Assembly: GCA_944377165.1 (NCBI GenBank)
Contig: CALWEJ010000005.1
Coordinates: forward strand, 29,210-93,209
Direction of reading: 5' to 3'
DNA length: 64,000 bases
DNA from: an uncultured Clostridia bacterium
GTDB taxonomy: Bacteria > Bacillota > Clostridia > Christensenellales > UBA1242
The notes beneath the pieces were generated by a model. It did no database searches. It was not told the DNA's origin and was given only the letters and a program-made list of their open reading frames with translations. Positions 37,876 through 47,904 of this stretch are shown piece after piece (the stretch's first letter is position 1; every line of letters starts with the position of its first letter). The translations under genes were made by a program, and so were the position numbers.

Positions 37876-38071
37876 AATAACGCACTTGAGTTAGCAAGTG
37901 TCGAACAAATAGTTCGTCAGAACAATTTATATCTTAATATGTACAGGTAAGAATTAGTGATGAACAAAGTTCTTGCCAATTCCAAGTTTTTTAGACAACG
38001 AAAAATTAGCCAAGCGATGAGCAAGGTATTTTATAAAAATTTGTTTTCTTAATTTTAAGAATTCATATAAA

Positions 38072-39642
<1,571 letters not shown>

Positions 39643-39763
39643 AAAGAGTTATTCTTTAAAGTCGACTTGATAACATTAGTTATCATGAGTGTATTGAGTG
39701 AGAGTCACTCATTAATAAAACAATACTAGAAAACAAGTACATTTGAGATATAAATATTAAAAA

Positions 39764-39791
39764 AGTCAGTTTAACCCACTGACTTTTTTTT
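39764..39791 (+). terminator. Terminator of the 16S transcription unit
   Basis: AGTCAGT (39764-39770) pairs with ACTGACT (39778-39784), loop TTAACCC, followed by seven Ts. It closes the transcript before any 23S gene. Confidence 0.9.
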
Positions 39792-39878
39792 CGCATTATA
39801 ATGAGTTTTAAATATTAATTTATATGAACTTTGTTTATATATTTTGTACTATTATTTAAAATATCTTTTTATTTAGCA

Positions 39879-39907
39879 TTGACAATTATATTTCACCGTG
39901 TTAGTAT
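39879..39907 (+). promoter_or_regulatory. Promoter of the 39925 gene
   Basis: TTGACA 39879-39884, 17-base spacer, TAGTAT 39902-39907; AGAAGGGA then precedes ATG 39925. Confidence 0.6.
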
Positions 39908-39924
39908 TAAAAAGAAGGGAAATT

Positions 39925-41253
39925 ATGAGAAAGAATAAAAAAGAAATTTTGACAGCAGAAGATGTAAAAAATATGATTGGTAAAAGGTGGAAACCTGCAA
40001 ACAATTATCAAACTTTTTTGGAACGCGCGATAGAAGGTAAAGAAAAGTTTTTATCAGGCGAAAATTTAATTAAGAAAGACGATAATGGAAACCCTGCTAA
40101 AATTGATAAATATAATAGATATAATTTAAATCATATCAAAATGATTTTCAAGAAATATCCTGAGACATTTGCAATCGACAATTTTGCCGATACTATTGCA
40201 CAAAAGTATAATATATCACACGTTGGTATGCATTCTAAAGAATTCGTTCAATCTAATTATTTTGATAGTACTTTTAGAATGATGAAAGAAGTTTCAAAAG
40301 AATTGAATAAATATGTATTGTCAAAAAGTTTAATTCAAAAAGAAATTCAAAAAACAAAAATTTCAGATAAGGGAGAATCAAGAATGACGGCTAAATATAC
40401 AAAAATTAACAATGAGATGAAACAAAATTTTTCTGATGACGGTACTTTATTAATCGAATTATGCGATAATAAAATAACAGAATATTTATCAAAACATTAT
40501 GTAAAGACAGTTGGAGACCTTATGAAATATTTAGGTATAAAGAAAAATTATGCTTCTTACAATATGTATTGCAATAGATTTGAAGAAGAATATAAAGAAT
40601 TTTATACCAGTATTTTAAACTATGCTAACCAAAAAGAAAATGCAAATATAAGTGAACAAACGTTAGTCGATAAAACAAGGACAAGAAAGATTATTTTTGA
40701 GCAAACGAAAGAACCAGTTAAAAGCTTTTCAAAAGCAGATATTTTTGACTATGAAGGAGATTCTTTGTATGATGACGACGGAGTTTTAGATAATCCTAAT
40801 CAAGTTAAAGAGACTAGAACTAAAAGTGAAGAAATAAACAATAATTCGGGTGCTATTGAAAAAATAAATACAGGCAAAAAAGAAATTGATTTACCTATAG
40901 AAAAACTTTCTTCTATTGAAGATTTAGAGAAAATTGATGCAAAATATTTTGACTTAGGCAGCGATTCAATGGAAAAAATATATGATTTAGTAAAAGCCTA
41001 TTTAAACAACTTAGTCGATTCTTATATTTACGATATTGATGGAAAAGAGGTCGAAGATTTAGTGGAAGAAGAAAAGAAAAAATATCGTGATATTGTTGAT
41101 AGGAAACGTGCACTTTTAGCTAAATCTAAGGAAGCAGACAGAATAAAAAGAAACATTGCACGCGATGTGAAATATAAGTTTAATACCAAGAAACAAAGGA
41201 ATCTACCACATAAACACAATTACTTTGCTGAAGATGATGAATTGTTGTTCTAA
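39925..41253 (+). CDS. Hypothetical charged cytosolic protein
   Basis: A 442-residue protein I do not recognise. It is rich in Lys, Glu, Asn and Asp, without signal peptide or membrane helix. The N-terminal third has an HTH-like stretch (FADTIAQKYNISHVGMHSKEF); the middle contains VKTVGDLMKYLGIKKNYASYNMYCNRF, again HTH-like; the C-terminal third is helical, acidic then basic. Two HTH-like patches suggest nucleic-acid binding, but this is weak. It stands alone behind its own promoter just downstream of the 16S gene. Confidence 0.6.
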   Translation: MRKNKKEILTAEDVKNMIGKRWKPANNYQTFLERAIEGKEKFLSGENLIKKDDNGNPAKIDKYNRYNLNHIKMIFKKYPETFAIDNFADTIAQKYNISHVGMHSKEFVQSNYFDSTFRMMKEVSKELNKYVLSKSLIQKEIQKTKISDKGESRMTAKYTKINNEMKQNFSDDGTLLIELCDNKITEYLSKHYVKTVGDLMKYLGIKKNYASYNMYCNRFEEEYKEFYTSILNYANQKENANISEQTLVDKTRTRKIIFEQTKEPVKSFSKADIFDYEGDSLYDDDGVLDNPNQVKETRTKSEEINNNSGAIEKINTGKKEIDLPIEKLSSIEDLEKIDAKYFDLGSDSMEKIYDLVKAYLNNLVDSYIYDIDGKEVEDLVEEEKKKYRDIVDRKRALLAKSKEADRIKRNIARDVKYKFNTKKQRNLPHKHNYFAEDDELLF

Positions 41254-41385
41254 AATTGTATAACATTTATAAATCATTAATTTAATCATTAGTCTATATA
41301 AAATTTTAACTTATAATAGATTTAAAAATATATTAGTATAAAAGATTAAAAATAGGGAGTTCAAGAAAACTTTTTAGAAAGTATT

Positions 41386-41868
41386 ATGGAAAAATTATAT
41401 TATAGAAGTCTTAAGGAAGAAGATTTTAAAACGTGGGAAGACCTTGCAAAAAAAGAATTTCTAGAAAATGATTTTTGTGATGCTAATTTTTTAGAAAAGA
41501 ATAAAAGTAGAATTAAAGGTTGGGTTTTACTCGATAATAATAAAGAATGGATAGGGTGTTGTTTTATTTCGACAAGAACTAGATACTATAATGAGAATGG
41601 TGTTCACTTTTTAGAGATTTGCACTTTCCCGAATTATAGAAATAAAGGTTATGGTAAATATCTTGTTAAAATTATGTTTGACAATACTTTAAATTCAGAA
41701 AAAAGCGTTTGCATTAATCAAGATAATATACCGTCAATTAGATTATTCACAGAATATGGATTTAAATATTTTGATAAACACAAAAGTGGATTATGGAATA
41801 TTTATAAATGCGATAAGTCGTATTATCCTGAAATTCTTAAAGATGTCAAAATAATAAATATAGATTAA
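41386..41868 (+). CDS. GNAT family N-acetyltransferase
   Basis: A 160-residue protein with the GNAT core: N-terminal YYRSLKEEDFKTWEDLAKKEF, central strands WIGCCFISTRTRYY and VHFLEICTFPNYRNKGYGKYLVKIM (acetyl-CoA pyrophosphate loop RNKGYGK), and C-terminal NIPSIRLFTEYGFKYFD. It should transfer an acetyl group from acetyl-CoA to an unknown amine. There is no clear ribosome site before ATG 41386. Confidence 0.75.
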   Translation: MEKLYYRSLKEEDFKTWEDLAKKEFLENDFCDANFLEKNKSRIKGWVLLDNNKEWIGCCFISTRTRYYNENGVHFLEICTFPNYRNKGYGKYLVKIMFDNTLNSEKSVCINQDNIPSIRLFTEYGFKYFDKHKSGLWNIYKCDKSYYPEILKDVKIINID

Positions 41869-41932
41869 ATATAGTTTGGAAATGGAAAAAGTTAATAATA
41901 TTAATTATATATTTATTTAAAGAGAGATAGTG

Positions 41933-41958
41933 AAAACTATTTCTTTTTTTATATTTTT
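41933..41958. terminator. Terminator between the acetyltransferase gene and sigE
   Basis: AGAGATAGT (41933-41941) pairs with ACTATTTCT (41946-41954), one G-T pair, GAAA tetraloop, followed by a T-run on plus. It lies between convergent genes. Confidence 0.7.
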
Positions 41959-41987
41959 ATAATCTTAAGCTGTTTTTAATTGTTATA

Positions 41988-42737
41988 TTATAAATTCTTT
42001 GACATATCGCGCTTTAATTTATGCAATATTTTTTTCTCAAGACGCGAGATGTAGCTTTGAGATATATTCATTGTATCGGCAACTTCTTTTTGTGTTAATT
42101 CGTCATAGCCATTAAGACCATAGCGCATACTCATTATTAATTTTTCACGGTCATTTAACTTTTCTATTGATTGAAGCAAATACTCTTTTTGGTCCTTTAA
42201 TTCTATTTCATCATAAGCAAGTTTATCATCTGGGATTACTTCGCCTAGGGTTAAATTATTGCCTTCGTCATCTCCAGATAAACTGTCGTCTAGACTAACA
42301 TCATTTATTGATTTGTTTACTTTCCTTAGATACATTAAAATTTCATTTTCTATGCATCTACTAGCATAGGTTGCAAGTTTAATATTCTTGTCCAATTTGT
42401 AGCTATCAACCGCTTTAATAAGTCCGATAGCACCGACAGAAACTAAATCTTGAATATCTAATTTTTTGCTGTCAAATCTTTTAGCGATGAACATAACTAA
42501 ACGTAAATTATGCTCAATTAATAGGGACTTTGCGTGAATATCATTTTTATCTTGAAAGGCACGGACTAAGTCATATTCACTTTCGCTATCTAATGGTTCA
42601 GGTAAACTTTCTGCCGAAAAAATGTAATTAACGACCGCTTTTTCGTCCAAAAGTTCAAGTCGAAAAATGCGTCTGAATGTAAGTTTAAGTTTATTAATAA
42701 AATTGTCGATAAAAGTTTTTAAATTTTTTTTACTCAT
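41988..42737 (-). CDS. sigE: Sporulation sigma factor SigE (mother-cell sigma-E)
   Basis: A 249-residue sigma-70-type factor. It has an amphipathic basic pro-sequence (about residues 1-28) that SpoIIGA removes, region 2 (NLRLVMFIAKRFDSKKLDIQDLVSVGAIGLIKAVDSY), and region 4 with the helix-turn-helix LTQKEVADTMNISQSYISRLEKKILHKLK. Sigma-E drives early mother-cell gene expression during sporulation. AAGGAG precedes ATG 42737. The gene follows spoIIGA by nine bases, the standard order, and sigG is divergent beside the pair. Confidence 0.93.
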   Translation of the reverse strand: MSKKNLKTFIDNFINKLKLTFRRIFRLELLDEKAVVNYIFSAESLPEPLDSESEYDLVRAFQDKNDIHAKSLLIEHNLRLVMFIAKRFDSKKLDIQDLVSVGAIGLIKAVDSYKLDKNIKLATYASRCIENEILMYLRKVNKSINDVSLDDSLSGDDEGNNLTLGEVIPDDKLAYDEIELKDQKEYLLQSIEKLNDREKLIMSMRYGLNGYDELTQKEVADTMNISQSYISRLEKKILHKLKRDMSKNL

Positions 42738-42746
42738 ATTAACTCC

Positions 42747-43571
42747 TTATATCAAATTTGGTGCAAGTAGGGCATCATAATTTGCACCTTTGAAACTATT
42801 AGTTGTATTCACTGCCACATATTGTTCGGTCAAAATTTTTTTCTTTTTACCTAAATTGACCTCAATACTGTCGATTTTAATTATTTTCATTTTATTTAAT
42901 CCTGCGACAGTTCCTAAACTAATTTCATCAGTTTTCGACGTATAAAATTCTATTAGATTTTGTTTTGTTAAATGCAGATAAGAATCTAAGTCAATAATAA
43001 TCACAGGTTTACCCATATATGTAAGTCTATTACCAGTGTCAAGAAAAGCGTTAATTTTTAGTTTTTGTTTATTTAAATGCAGTGTTAATGTATATATAAG
43101 TTTAGTTAGATTAATTTTACTTTTGATATGCGAAGAAACAAGTTGAAATATATATGTTAAGATTATTATAATTAGTGTGATTATACCTAAATTAATTTTG
43201 CTAGACATTATAACACCAAATTCAGTAAGATAGGTTGAAGAACTTAAGCCTATGACCGCTCCGCCAAAAGCATATGTATAAACAAATAGCAATATTAAAT
43301 TAAATAAAAATCCTTTCCATTTTGTTTTAAAAGCGATTATTAACATTAAACACGCGCAAAATATCTTTAAAATATTCATAAAGATTGCGTTTTTCAAAAA
43401 TATTGCAGATATTACACTAAAACTTGCGCCTAATAGAGAAGCTAGCGTTATTTTGAAAAAACTCGATTTAGACTTTGTCGTTATTTCAACTAAACGCAAC
43501 AAGCAAAGATTTATTATTAAGTTTTGAATCAGAAAACTTTCTATATATATGGTCATACAAAAATTATACAT
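42747..43571 (-). CDS. spoIIGA: SpoIIGA, membrane protease that activates pro-sigma-E
   Basis: A 274-residue protein: five predicted N-terminal membrane helices (about residues 5-145), then a cytoplasmic aspartic-protease domain with the DTGN catalytic motif at 178-181 (FLDTGNRLTY) and VAGLNKMKIIKID further on. SpoIIGA sits in the septal membrane and cleaves pro-sigma-E after a signal from the forespore. An alternative ATG at 43556 would shorten it by five residues; neither start has a clear ribosome site. A Spo0A-box match lies 51 bases upstream. Confidence 0.9.
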   Translation of the reverse strand: MYNFCMTIYIESFLIQNLIINLCLLRLVEITTKSKSSFFKITLASLLGASFSVISAIFLKNAIFMNILKIFCACLMLIIAFKTKWKGFLFNLILLFVYTYAFGGAVIGLSSSTYLTEFGVIMSSKINLGIITLIIIILTYIFQLVSSHIKSKINLTKLIYTLTLHLNKQKLKINAFLDTGNRLTYMGKPVIIIDLDSYLHLTKQNLIEFYTSKTDEISLGTVAGLNKMKIIKIDSIEVNLGKKKKILTEQYVAVNTTNSFKGANYDALLAPNLI

Positions 43572-43621
43572 ATCAATTGAGATTATGTTCTATGATAAAA
43601 AGTAGAATAATCTGACCTTTT

Positions 43622-43628
43622 TGTCGAA
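43622..43628 (-). promoter_or_regulatory. Spo0A box upstream of spoIIGA-sigE
   Basis: TGTCGAA at 43622-43628 in the context TTTTTGTCGAAAAA, an excellent match to the known 0A-box consensus. In Bacillus the spoIIG operon is activated by phosphorylated Spo0A, so its presence here is expected and supports this motif as functional in this genome. Confidence 0.65.
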
Positions 43629-43706
43629 AAAAAAGATTGTATGACTATTTTATTTTTTTATGAATAAAAACGTGTCCAATTAGTCACAATATCTATCGAG
43701 GTGAAT

Positions 43707-44477
43707 ATGGCAAGACGAGTTTATATTTGCGGAGTTGATACTTCTACATTACCAAAATTAAGTCACGAAGAATCTGCTAAATTGCTTGCTAGGATAAAGG
43801 CTGGAGATGAAGTCGCGCGCGATTATTATATATATTGTAATATGCGATTAGTGTTATCTGTAGCGCAACGTTTCGTTTCGAGCAATGAAAATATGGACGA
43901 TATATTTCAAGTAGGTTGTGTTGGGCTATTAAAAGCAATAGAGAATTTTGATACGTCAGTCAATGTTCAATTTTCAACATATGCTGTGCCGATGATACAA
44001 GGCGAGATAAAAAGATTTTTGCGCGATTCTTCCGTTATGCGAGTTAGCAGAAGTTTGCGTGATACTGCATATATGGTGCTAAAAAGTAAAGAGAAGTTGC
44101 AAGAAAACAGGTCGGACGAAGTTGGATTAGAAGAAGTCGCTACTGATTTAAATTTGACGATACGTGAAGTATATGACGCAATCGATGCTATTACTAATCC
44201 TATATCACTTGATGACGCATATATGAGTGAGGGCGACGAAAAAATGCGCTTAGACGAGCATATTGCAGACACTGAACATTCGGTAGAAAAATGGATAGAC
44301 CATACCGATTTGCTTGACGCTATAAAATGCTTAGACGAACGTGAGCGTAATATTTTAAAATTACGATATTTTGTAGGTAAGACTCAAATGGAAGTAAGCA
44401 ATGCAGTAGGTATATCCCAAGCGCAAGTTAGTAGATTAGAGAAAAATGCTCTCGAGCATATAAAAAAATCACTTTAA
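43707..44477 (+). CDS. sigG: Sporulation sigma factor SigG (forespore sigma-G)
   Basis: A 256-residue sigma factor with the SigG-type start ARRVYICGVDTSTLPKLSHEE, region 2 (MRLVLSVAQRFVSSNENMDDIFQVGCVGLLKAIENFD), region 3 and region 4 (VGKTQMEVSNAVGISQAQVSRLEKNAL). Sigma-G runs late forespore transcription. GAGGTG precedes ATG 43707; an in-frame GTG at 43701 lies within that site and is rejected. It is divergent from spoIIGA-sigE, in the conserved cluster. Confidence 0.95.
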   Translation: MARRVYICGVDTSTLPKLSHEESAKLLARIKAGDEVARDYYIYCNMRLVLSVAQRFVSSNENMDDIFQVGCVGLLKAIENFDTSVNVQFSTYAVPMIQGEIKRFLRDSSVMRVSRSLRDTAYMVLKSKEKLQENRSDEVGLEEVATDLNLTIREVYDAIDAITNPISLDDAYMSEGDEKMRLDEHIADTEHSVEKWIDHTDLLDAIKCLDERERNILKLRYFVGKTQMEVSNAVGISQAQVSRLEKNALEHIKKSL

Positions 44478-44560
44478 TAATTTAATTTTAGTTGTACTAA
44501 ATTTTCAAGATAAAAATAATTGTTAAGATATGTAAATTACCTATAATTCAAAATTAGTAT

Positions 44561-44589
44561 TTGACATATTAATAAAAATAAGATAATAT
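44561..44589 (+). promoter_or_regulatory. Leaderless promoter of the zinc-ribbon gene
   Basis: TTGACA 44561-44566, 17-base spacer, TAATAT 44584-44589, then seven bases to ATG 44597 and no ribosome site. Confidence 0.65.
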
Positions 44590-44596
44590 ATCATTT

Positions 44597-44845
44597 ATGG
44601 GACAATTATTTAGTTTTATATTTATATTTTCATTTATAATCATAGCGCTAGTAATAATATTTGTTGTAATAACAGTAGTGAGAAAATTTACAAGATTTTC
44701 ACCTACAGAAGTGACAAAGACTCTAAAAACACAAATTGAAACATTAAAACCAAAAGTAGTAAAATGTGAGTATTGTGGTAGTATATTAAAAGAAACAGAT
44801 TCAGTTTGTAGCGCATGTGGTGCAAAAAGGACAAGTAAGGACTAA
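44597..44845 (+). CDS. Small membrane protein with a C-terminal zinc ribbon
   Basis: An 82-residue protein: one strongly hydrophobic helix (about residues 4-28), a short basic linker, then a zinc ribbon KCEYCGSILKETDSVCSACGA with two CxxC pairs. Similar small ribbon proteins are widespread and uncharacterised. The mRNA is probably leaderless. Its stop codon overlaps the terminator stem that follows. Confidence 0.7.
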   Translation: MGQLFSFIFIFSFIIIALVIIFVVITVVRKFTRFSPTEVTKTLKTQIETLKPKVVKCEYCGSILKETDSVCSACGAKRTSKD

Positions 44846-44871
44846 CTAACGTTAGTTCTTTTTTATTTTTA
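44839..44871 (+). terminator. Terminator after the zinc-ribbon gene
   Basis: GGACTAAC (44839-44846) pairs with GTTAGTTC (44851-44858), loop TAAC, then a long T-run. Confidence 0.8.
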
Positions 44872-44988
44872 TTGAATTCGACATTATTATTACAAATATA
44901 TCAAAATTGTAATATTTATTATATAATTTTTTGTCATTTTATTTTTGAAAAATGCATTTAATGTGTTAGGATAGGGTGGTAGATATCT

Positions 44989-45750
44989 ATGAAAGTGCTC
45001 TTTATTAAAAAAACAACGTTAGTAATAATCGTTGGAGTACTAGTTTTTTTATCAGCTTTTGCGCTAAATGCAAATGGAGTAAGTCTTGCAAGTGCGTATT
45101 TTACAGTGGGTAGATTGTTGCCTATATATTCCGTTAGTACGGAAGAAAATAAATTATCTATATCGTTTGATGCTGCGTGGGGAGCAGATAAAACGCGTGA
45201 TATTATGGCTTTGTGCGATAGTTATGGAGTTAAAGCAACCTTCTTTTTAGTCGGATTTTGGATTGAAAAGTATCCTGAAATGGTAGTAGAAATATACAAT
45301 AATGGATTTGAAATTGGACTCCATTCAAATACTCACCCCGATATGACAAAACTTACACGTGACGAAATGACTAATGAACTTACTACAAATATACAACTTA
45401 TAGAAGATTTGACCGGATTTAGACCAAAATTATTTCGTCCTCCTTATGGATATTATAATAATACACTAATTGAAGTTTGCAATAGTTTAGGTTTAAGTTG
45501 TATTGAATGGAGTGTTGATAGTCTTGATTGGAAAGGTCTGTCCGGTAGTGAGATTGCTGGACGCGTGACTAGCAAAGCTGACAACGGGAGCATTATATTA
45601 TGTCACAACAATTCGGACCATATAATCGATGGTCTTAAAATGATTCTTGAATATTTCAAGAACACAAATAAAAAACTTGTACCAATAGGAGAACTAATTT
45701 ATTACGATAACTATACAATAAATTCACAAGGTACACAAATAAAAAATTAA
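44989..45750 (+). CDS. PdaB-type sporulation polysaccharide deacetylase
   Basis: A 253-residue exported protein with an N-terminal hydrophobic anchor (about residues 8-30) and a NodB-homology domain. Motifs: SFDAAWGADKT (motif 1, in the PdaB form FDxxWG in place of TFDDG), HSNTHPDMTKL (metal-binding His pair), RPPYGYYN, DSLDWKG and ILCHN. PdaB-like proteins act on peptidoglycan or spore cortex; the altered first motif is normal for that subgroup. A Spo0A-box-like TTCGACA lies about 105 bases upstream (44877-44883). A sporulation role fits the neighbours. Confidence 0.8.
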   Translation: MKVLFIKKTTLVIIVGVLVFLSAFALNANGVSLASAYFTVGRLLPIYSVSTEENKLSISFDAAWGADKTRDIMALCDSYGVKATFFLVGFWIEKYPEMVVEIYNNGFEIGLHSNTHPDMTKLTRDEMTNELTTNIQLIEDLTGFRPKLFRPPYGYYNNTLIEVCNSLGLSCIEWSVDSLDWKGLSGSEIAGRVTSKADNGSIILCHNNSDHIIDGLKMILEYFKNTNKKLVPIGELIYYDNYTINSQGTQIKN

Positions 45751-45761
45751 GGGAGAAACTA

Positions 45762-46382
45762 ATGAATCACGAATTATTAAATAATAATAAAGTATATTTA
45801 CAAGGCATAGTATCTAGCCTTCCAGAATTCAATCATTCTGTAATGGGGGAAGATTTCTATACATTTAATTTAAACGTATCAAGATTAAGCGGTAAAGATG
45901 ATATTTTGCCGATAATAATATCAGGTAAAATGTTGGTTCATCCGCTTAGTTTGGGCGAAAAATTTGCGATGCGCGGACAATTTAGAAGTTTTAATAAACT
46001 TGTCGATGGAAAGAGTAAATTAATTTTATCCGTCTTCTGTAGAGAAAGATGTCTTTGGGACGACGAAGCGAATTCTAATGTAATAGAATTAAACGGATAT
46101 ATTTGCAAGTCACCTATCTACAGAGTGACACCATTTAACAGAGAAATTTGTGATTTACTTCTCGCAGTTAATAGGAACTATGATAAATCGGATTATATTC
46201 CTTGTATCGCGTGGGGTAGAGATGCGCAGTACGTTGGCGAAATGGCGGTAGGAACAAAAATTCATTTATTAGGGCGTATACAAAGTAGAGAATATACTAA
46301 ACACATAGAGGGAGAAAACGAGCCTATACAAAAAATGGCATATGAAGTAAGTGTAGCAAAATTAACCTCATTAATATCATAA
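45762..46382 (+). CDS. Double OB-fold single-stranded-DNA-binding-like protein
   Basis: A 206-residue cytosolic protein with two SSB-like OB folds in tandem: residues about 9-100 (NKVYLQGIVSSLPEF, YTFNLNVSRLSGKDDILPIII) and 108-200 (NVIELNGYICKSPIYR, YIPCIAWGRDAQYVGEM, IHLLGRIQSREY). The family occurs in many Clostridia; it lacks the acidic SSB tail, so its partner interactions differ from replication SSB. GGGAG precedes ATG 45762. It follows the deacetylase by 11 bases and is likely cotranscribed. Confidence 0.7.
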   Translation: MNHELLNNNKVYLQGIVSSLPEFNHSVMGEDFYTFNLNVSRLSGKDDILPIIISGKMLVHPLSLGEKFAMRGQFRSFNKLVDGKSKLILSVFCRERCLWDDEANSNVIELNGYICKSPIYRVTPFNREICDLLLAVNRNYDKSDYIPCIAWGRDAQYVGEMAVGTKIHLLGRIQSREYTKHIEGENEPIQKMAYEVSVAKLTSLIS

Positions 46383-46413
46383 AAATGCAACTAAAAGTAG
46401 TTGTATTTTTTTA
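46383..46413 (+). terminator. Terminator after the SSB-like gene
   Basis: AAATGCAACTA pairs with TAGTTGTATTT (one G-T pair) around AAAG, then T residues. It separates the core operon from the phage-head cassette. Confidence 0.75.
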
Positions 46414-46463
46414 TAATTTAAAATATAATAAAAACATATATTTTGTAAAAAATAGAACAAACG

Positions 46464-46553
46464 TTCGACATAAACGGCAGAAATTGTCGAAAATAGTGTC
46501 TAAATAATATCTTATTTTGTAAAAAAATGACATATACACTTGACTTTTCGACA
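46464..46553 (+). promoter_or_regulatory. Cluster of three Spo0A-box-like sites at the cassette regulator promoter
   Basis: TGTCGAA occurs at 46485-46491 on plus and at 46464-46470 and 46547-46553 on minus (as TTCGACA). The last lies inside the spacer of the predicted promoter TTGACT 46540-46545 / TATACT 46564-46569 (spacing 18). The same seven-base word is found at spoIIGA. Three copies in 90 bases is far above a rough chance expectation of about 0.01. Confidence 0.5.
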
Positions 46554-46592
46554 TTTCTTAATATATACTTTTTTCGTAAAATGGAGATGAAA

Positions 46593-47081
46593 ATGATAGA
46601 TATTTATGATGCAGAAGCATTGGTAAAAATTTATAGAATGTTAGAAAAAAGATGTGAAGCATTAGATAGATTTATAGAAAACCATGCATATTATTTTAGT
46701 AATTCGTGTGATGAACTAGGCTCACTTGATGTATGTAATAATATTATAGACTTAATGGCAAGAAAAAATCAACTGATAAATTTAAATATGATTCTAAAAA
46801 AAGCTATTTCAACACTAAGTGATAATGATAAAAAAATATTATATATTAAAATGAACTATACTATAAGTATGTCTGAGATATGTGGTATTTTTTCTTTAAA
46901 AGAACGTACCGCTTTTAGACGAATTGAGCGCGCGTTTCAAAATTTAGCCGACGCACTAAATGCTTCAAAATATGTTAGTAAACTAGAAAAAATTATTGAT
47001 AGCGAAGATTGGATTGTTAAAATTCGCAATGAAGTTAAAAATAGAAGACAATCGTATAAGTCAAACGTCCTTGCTACATAG
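46593..47081 (+). CDS. Sigma-region-4-like (ArpU-type) regulator of the phage-head cassette
   Basis: A 162-residue helical protein whose C-terminal half has a sigma-70 region-4-like helix-turn-helix: LSDNDKKILYIKMNYTISMSEICGIFSLKERTAFRRIERAFQNL. Phage late-transcription regulators of the ArpU/RinA type have this plan and often lie next to the terminase. GGAG stands six bases before ATG 46593; earlier in-frame starts at 46527, 46581 and 46587 overlap the promoter or ribosome site. It could replace or precede the small terminase position. The Spo0A-like sites around its promoter are its notable feature. Confidence 0.65.
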   Translation: MIDIYDAEALVKIYRMLEKRCEALDRFIENHAYYFSNSCDELGSLDVCNNIIDLMARKNQLINLNMILKKAISTLSDNDKKILYIKMNYTISMSEICGIFSLKERTAFRRIERAFQNLADALNASKYVSKLEKIIDSEDWIVKIRNEVKNRRQSYKSNVLAT

Positions 47082-47084
47082 AAG

Positions 47085-47867
47085 TTAATTTATATTGTAA
47101 TCTTGTATTTCGCCTTTTGAAGTTTTGTCGCTTTTCATAATTTTCGAACCTTTTAAAATCAGGAACAAGAAAAGAAGCGCAGGTACACATAAAATTGCTA
47201 TTATTATACCAGTGGTAGAATCGTTTAGCGGAAGTGAAGTTTTAGGCGGTGCTTCTCCAAAATCTGGTGCGGTTGTATATACAACTTCTTCGCTGTTGTT
47301 GGGTAAAGGATTAGGCAATTCATCGCAAAAATCGCTATACACATAGCCATAAAAATCTTCTCCTGCGCTGTATTTGCAATAGTACCAAACGTTTGTCCTT
47401 CCATCAATACACTGTTCGCCAATTATTGACCCATAATACGTTAAGTTTCTGTTATACAAAGGTATGTAAGCTACTTGACTAGAACTTCCGCTTAATGTTG
47501 TGGGTTCGCTACGCAAATCTCTACTCATTTCAGCATAGACTCGAAAGTTTAAATAATCTAGATACGGAGTTTTCGGACTACCGACAATTGTTTGAACGCA
47601 GTCTTTTTTTACATACCCCGTAAAAGAGGAATAATTAACTTTATAAAAAGAGTTATTGCTAGAATCAATAAGTTGTACAAAGTATGTTTGCGGTAGAACG
47701 AAATAGACGTTAGAGTAGTCGTCAACATCTATTGGTGACTTGTATAGATACGCGTCCGTAGTCATAATGCGCGCGTAATAAATTGTGCTAGCAAAAACTT
47801 GACCAGTTGTAGTGACAAATGGCAGAGAAGAAACTAAAACAAAAATTATTAGTACAAAGAAAATCAT
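47085..47867 (-). CDS. Exported SH3-like protein with C-terminal membrane anchor
   Basis: A 260-residue protein on the opposite strand to the cassette: signal peptide (about residues 1-27), two bacterial-SH3-like segments (about 30-95 and 105-190: DAYLYKSPIDVD, YYGSIIGEQCIDGRTNVWYYCKY), a Pro/Thr/Ser linker, one transmembrane helix (about 218-240) and a short basic tail. Such proteins bind wall or are envelope sensors. It is convergent with the regulator gene (three bases between stops, no terminator seen). It does not look phage-like and may be a chromosomal gene split from its old neighbours. Confidence 0.65.
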   Translation of the reverse strand: MIFFVLIIFVLVSSLPFVTTTGQVFASTIYYARIMTTDAYLYKSPIDVDDYSNVYFVLPQTYFVQLIDSSNNSFYKVNYSSFTGYVKKDCVQTIVGSPKTPYLDYLNFRVYAEMSRDLRSEPTTLSGSSSQVAYIPLYNRNLTYYGSIIGEQCIDGRTNVWYYCKYSAGEDFYGYVYSDFCDELPNPLPNNSEEVVYTTAPDFGEAPPKTSLPLNDSTTGIIIAILCVPALLFLFLILKGSKIMKSDKTSKGEIQDYNIN

Positions 47868-47904
47868 ATTCTCAGTTTATCACAAAATTTTTTAAATAAA
47901 ATGA

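Noticed and set aside
44989..45750. Inactivated polysaccharide deacetylase because motif 1 lacks the second Asp
   Set aside because: The FDxxWG form is normal for PdaB-type sporulation deacetylases, so it is not a sign of decay.
46464..46470. Treating every TGTCGAA in the window as a Spo0A box
   Set aside because: The seven-base word is expected several times by chance in 64 kb, and some copies lie inside genes (for example near 1189 and 1293); only clustered or promoter-placed copies are reported.
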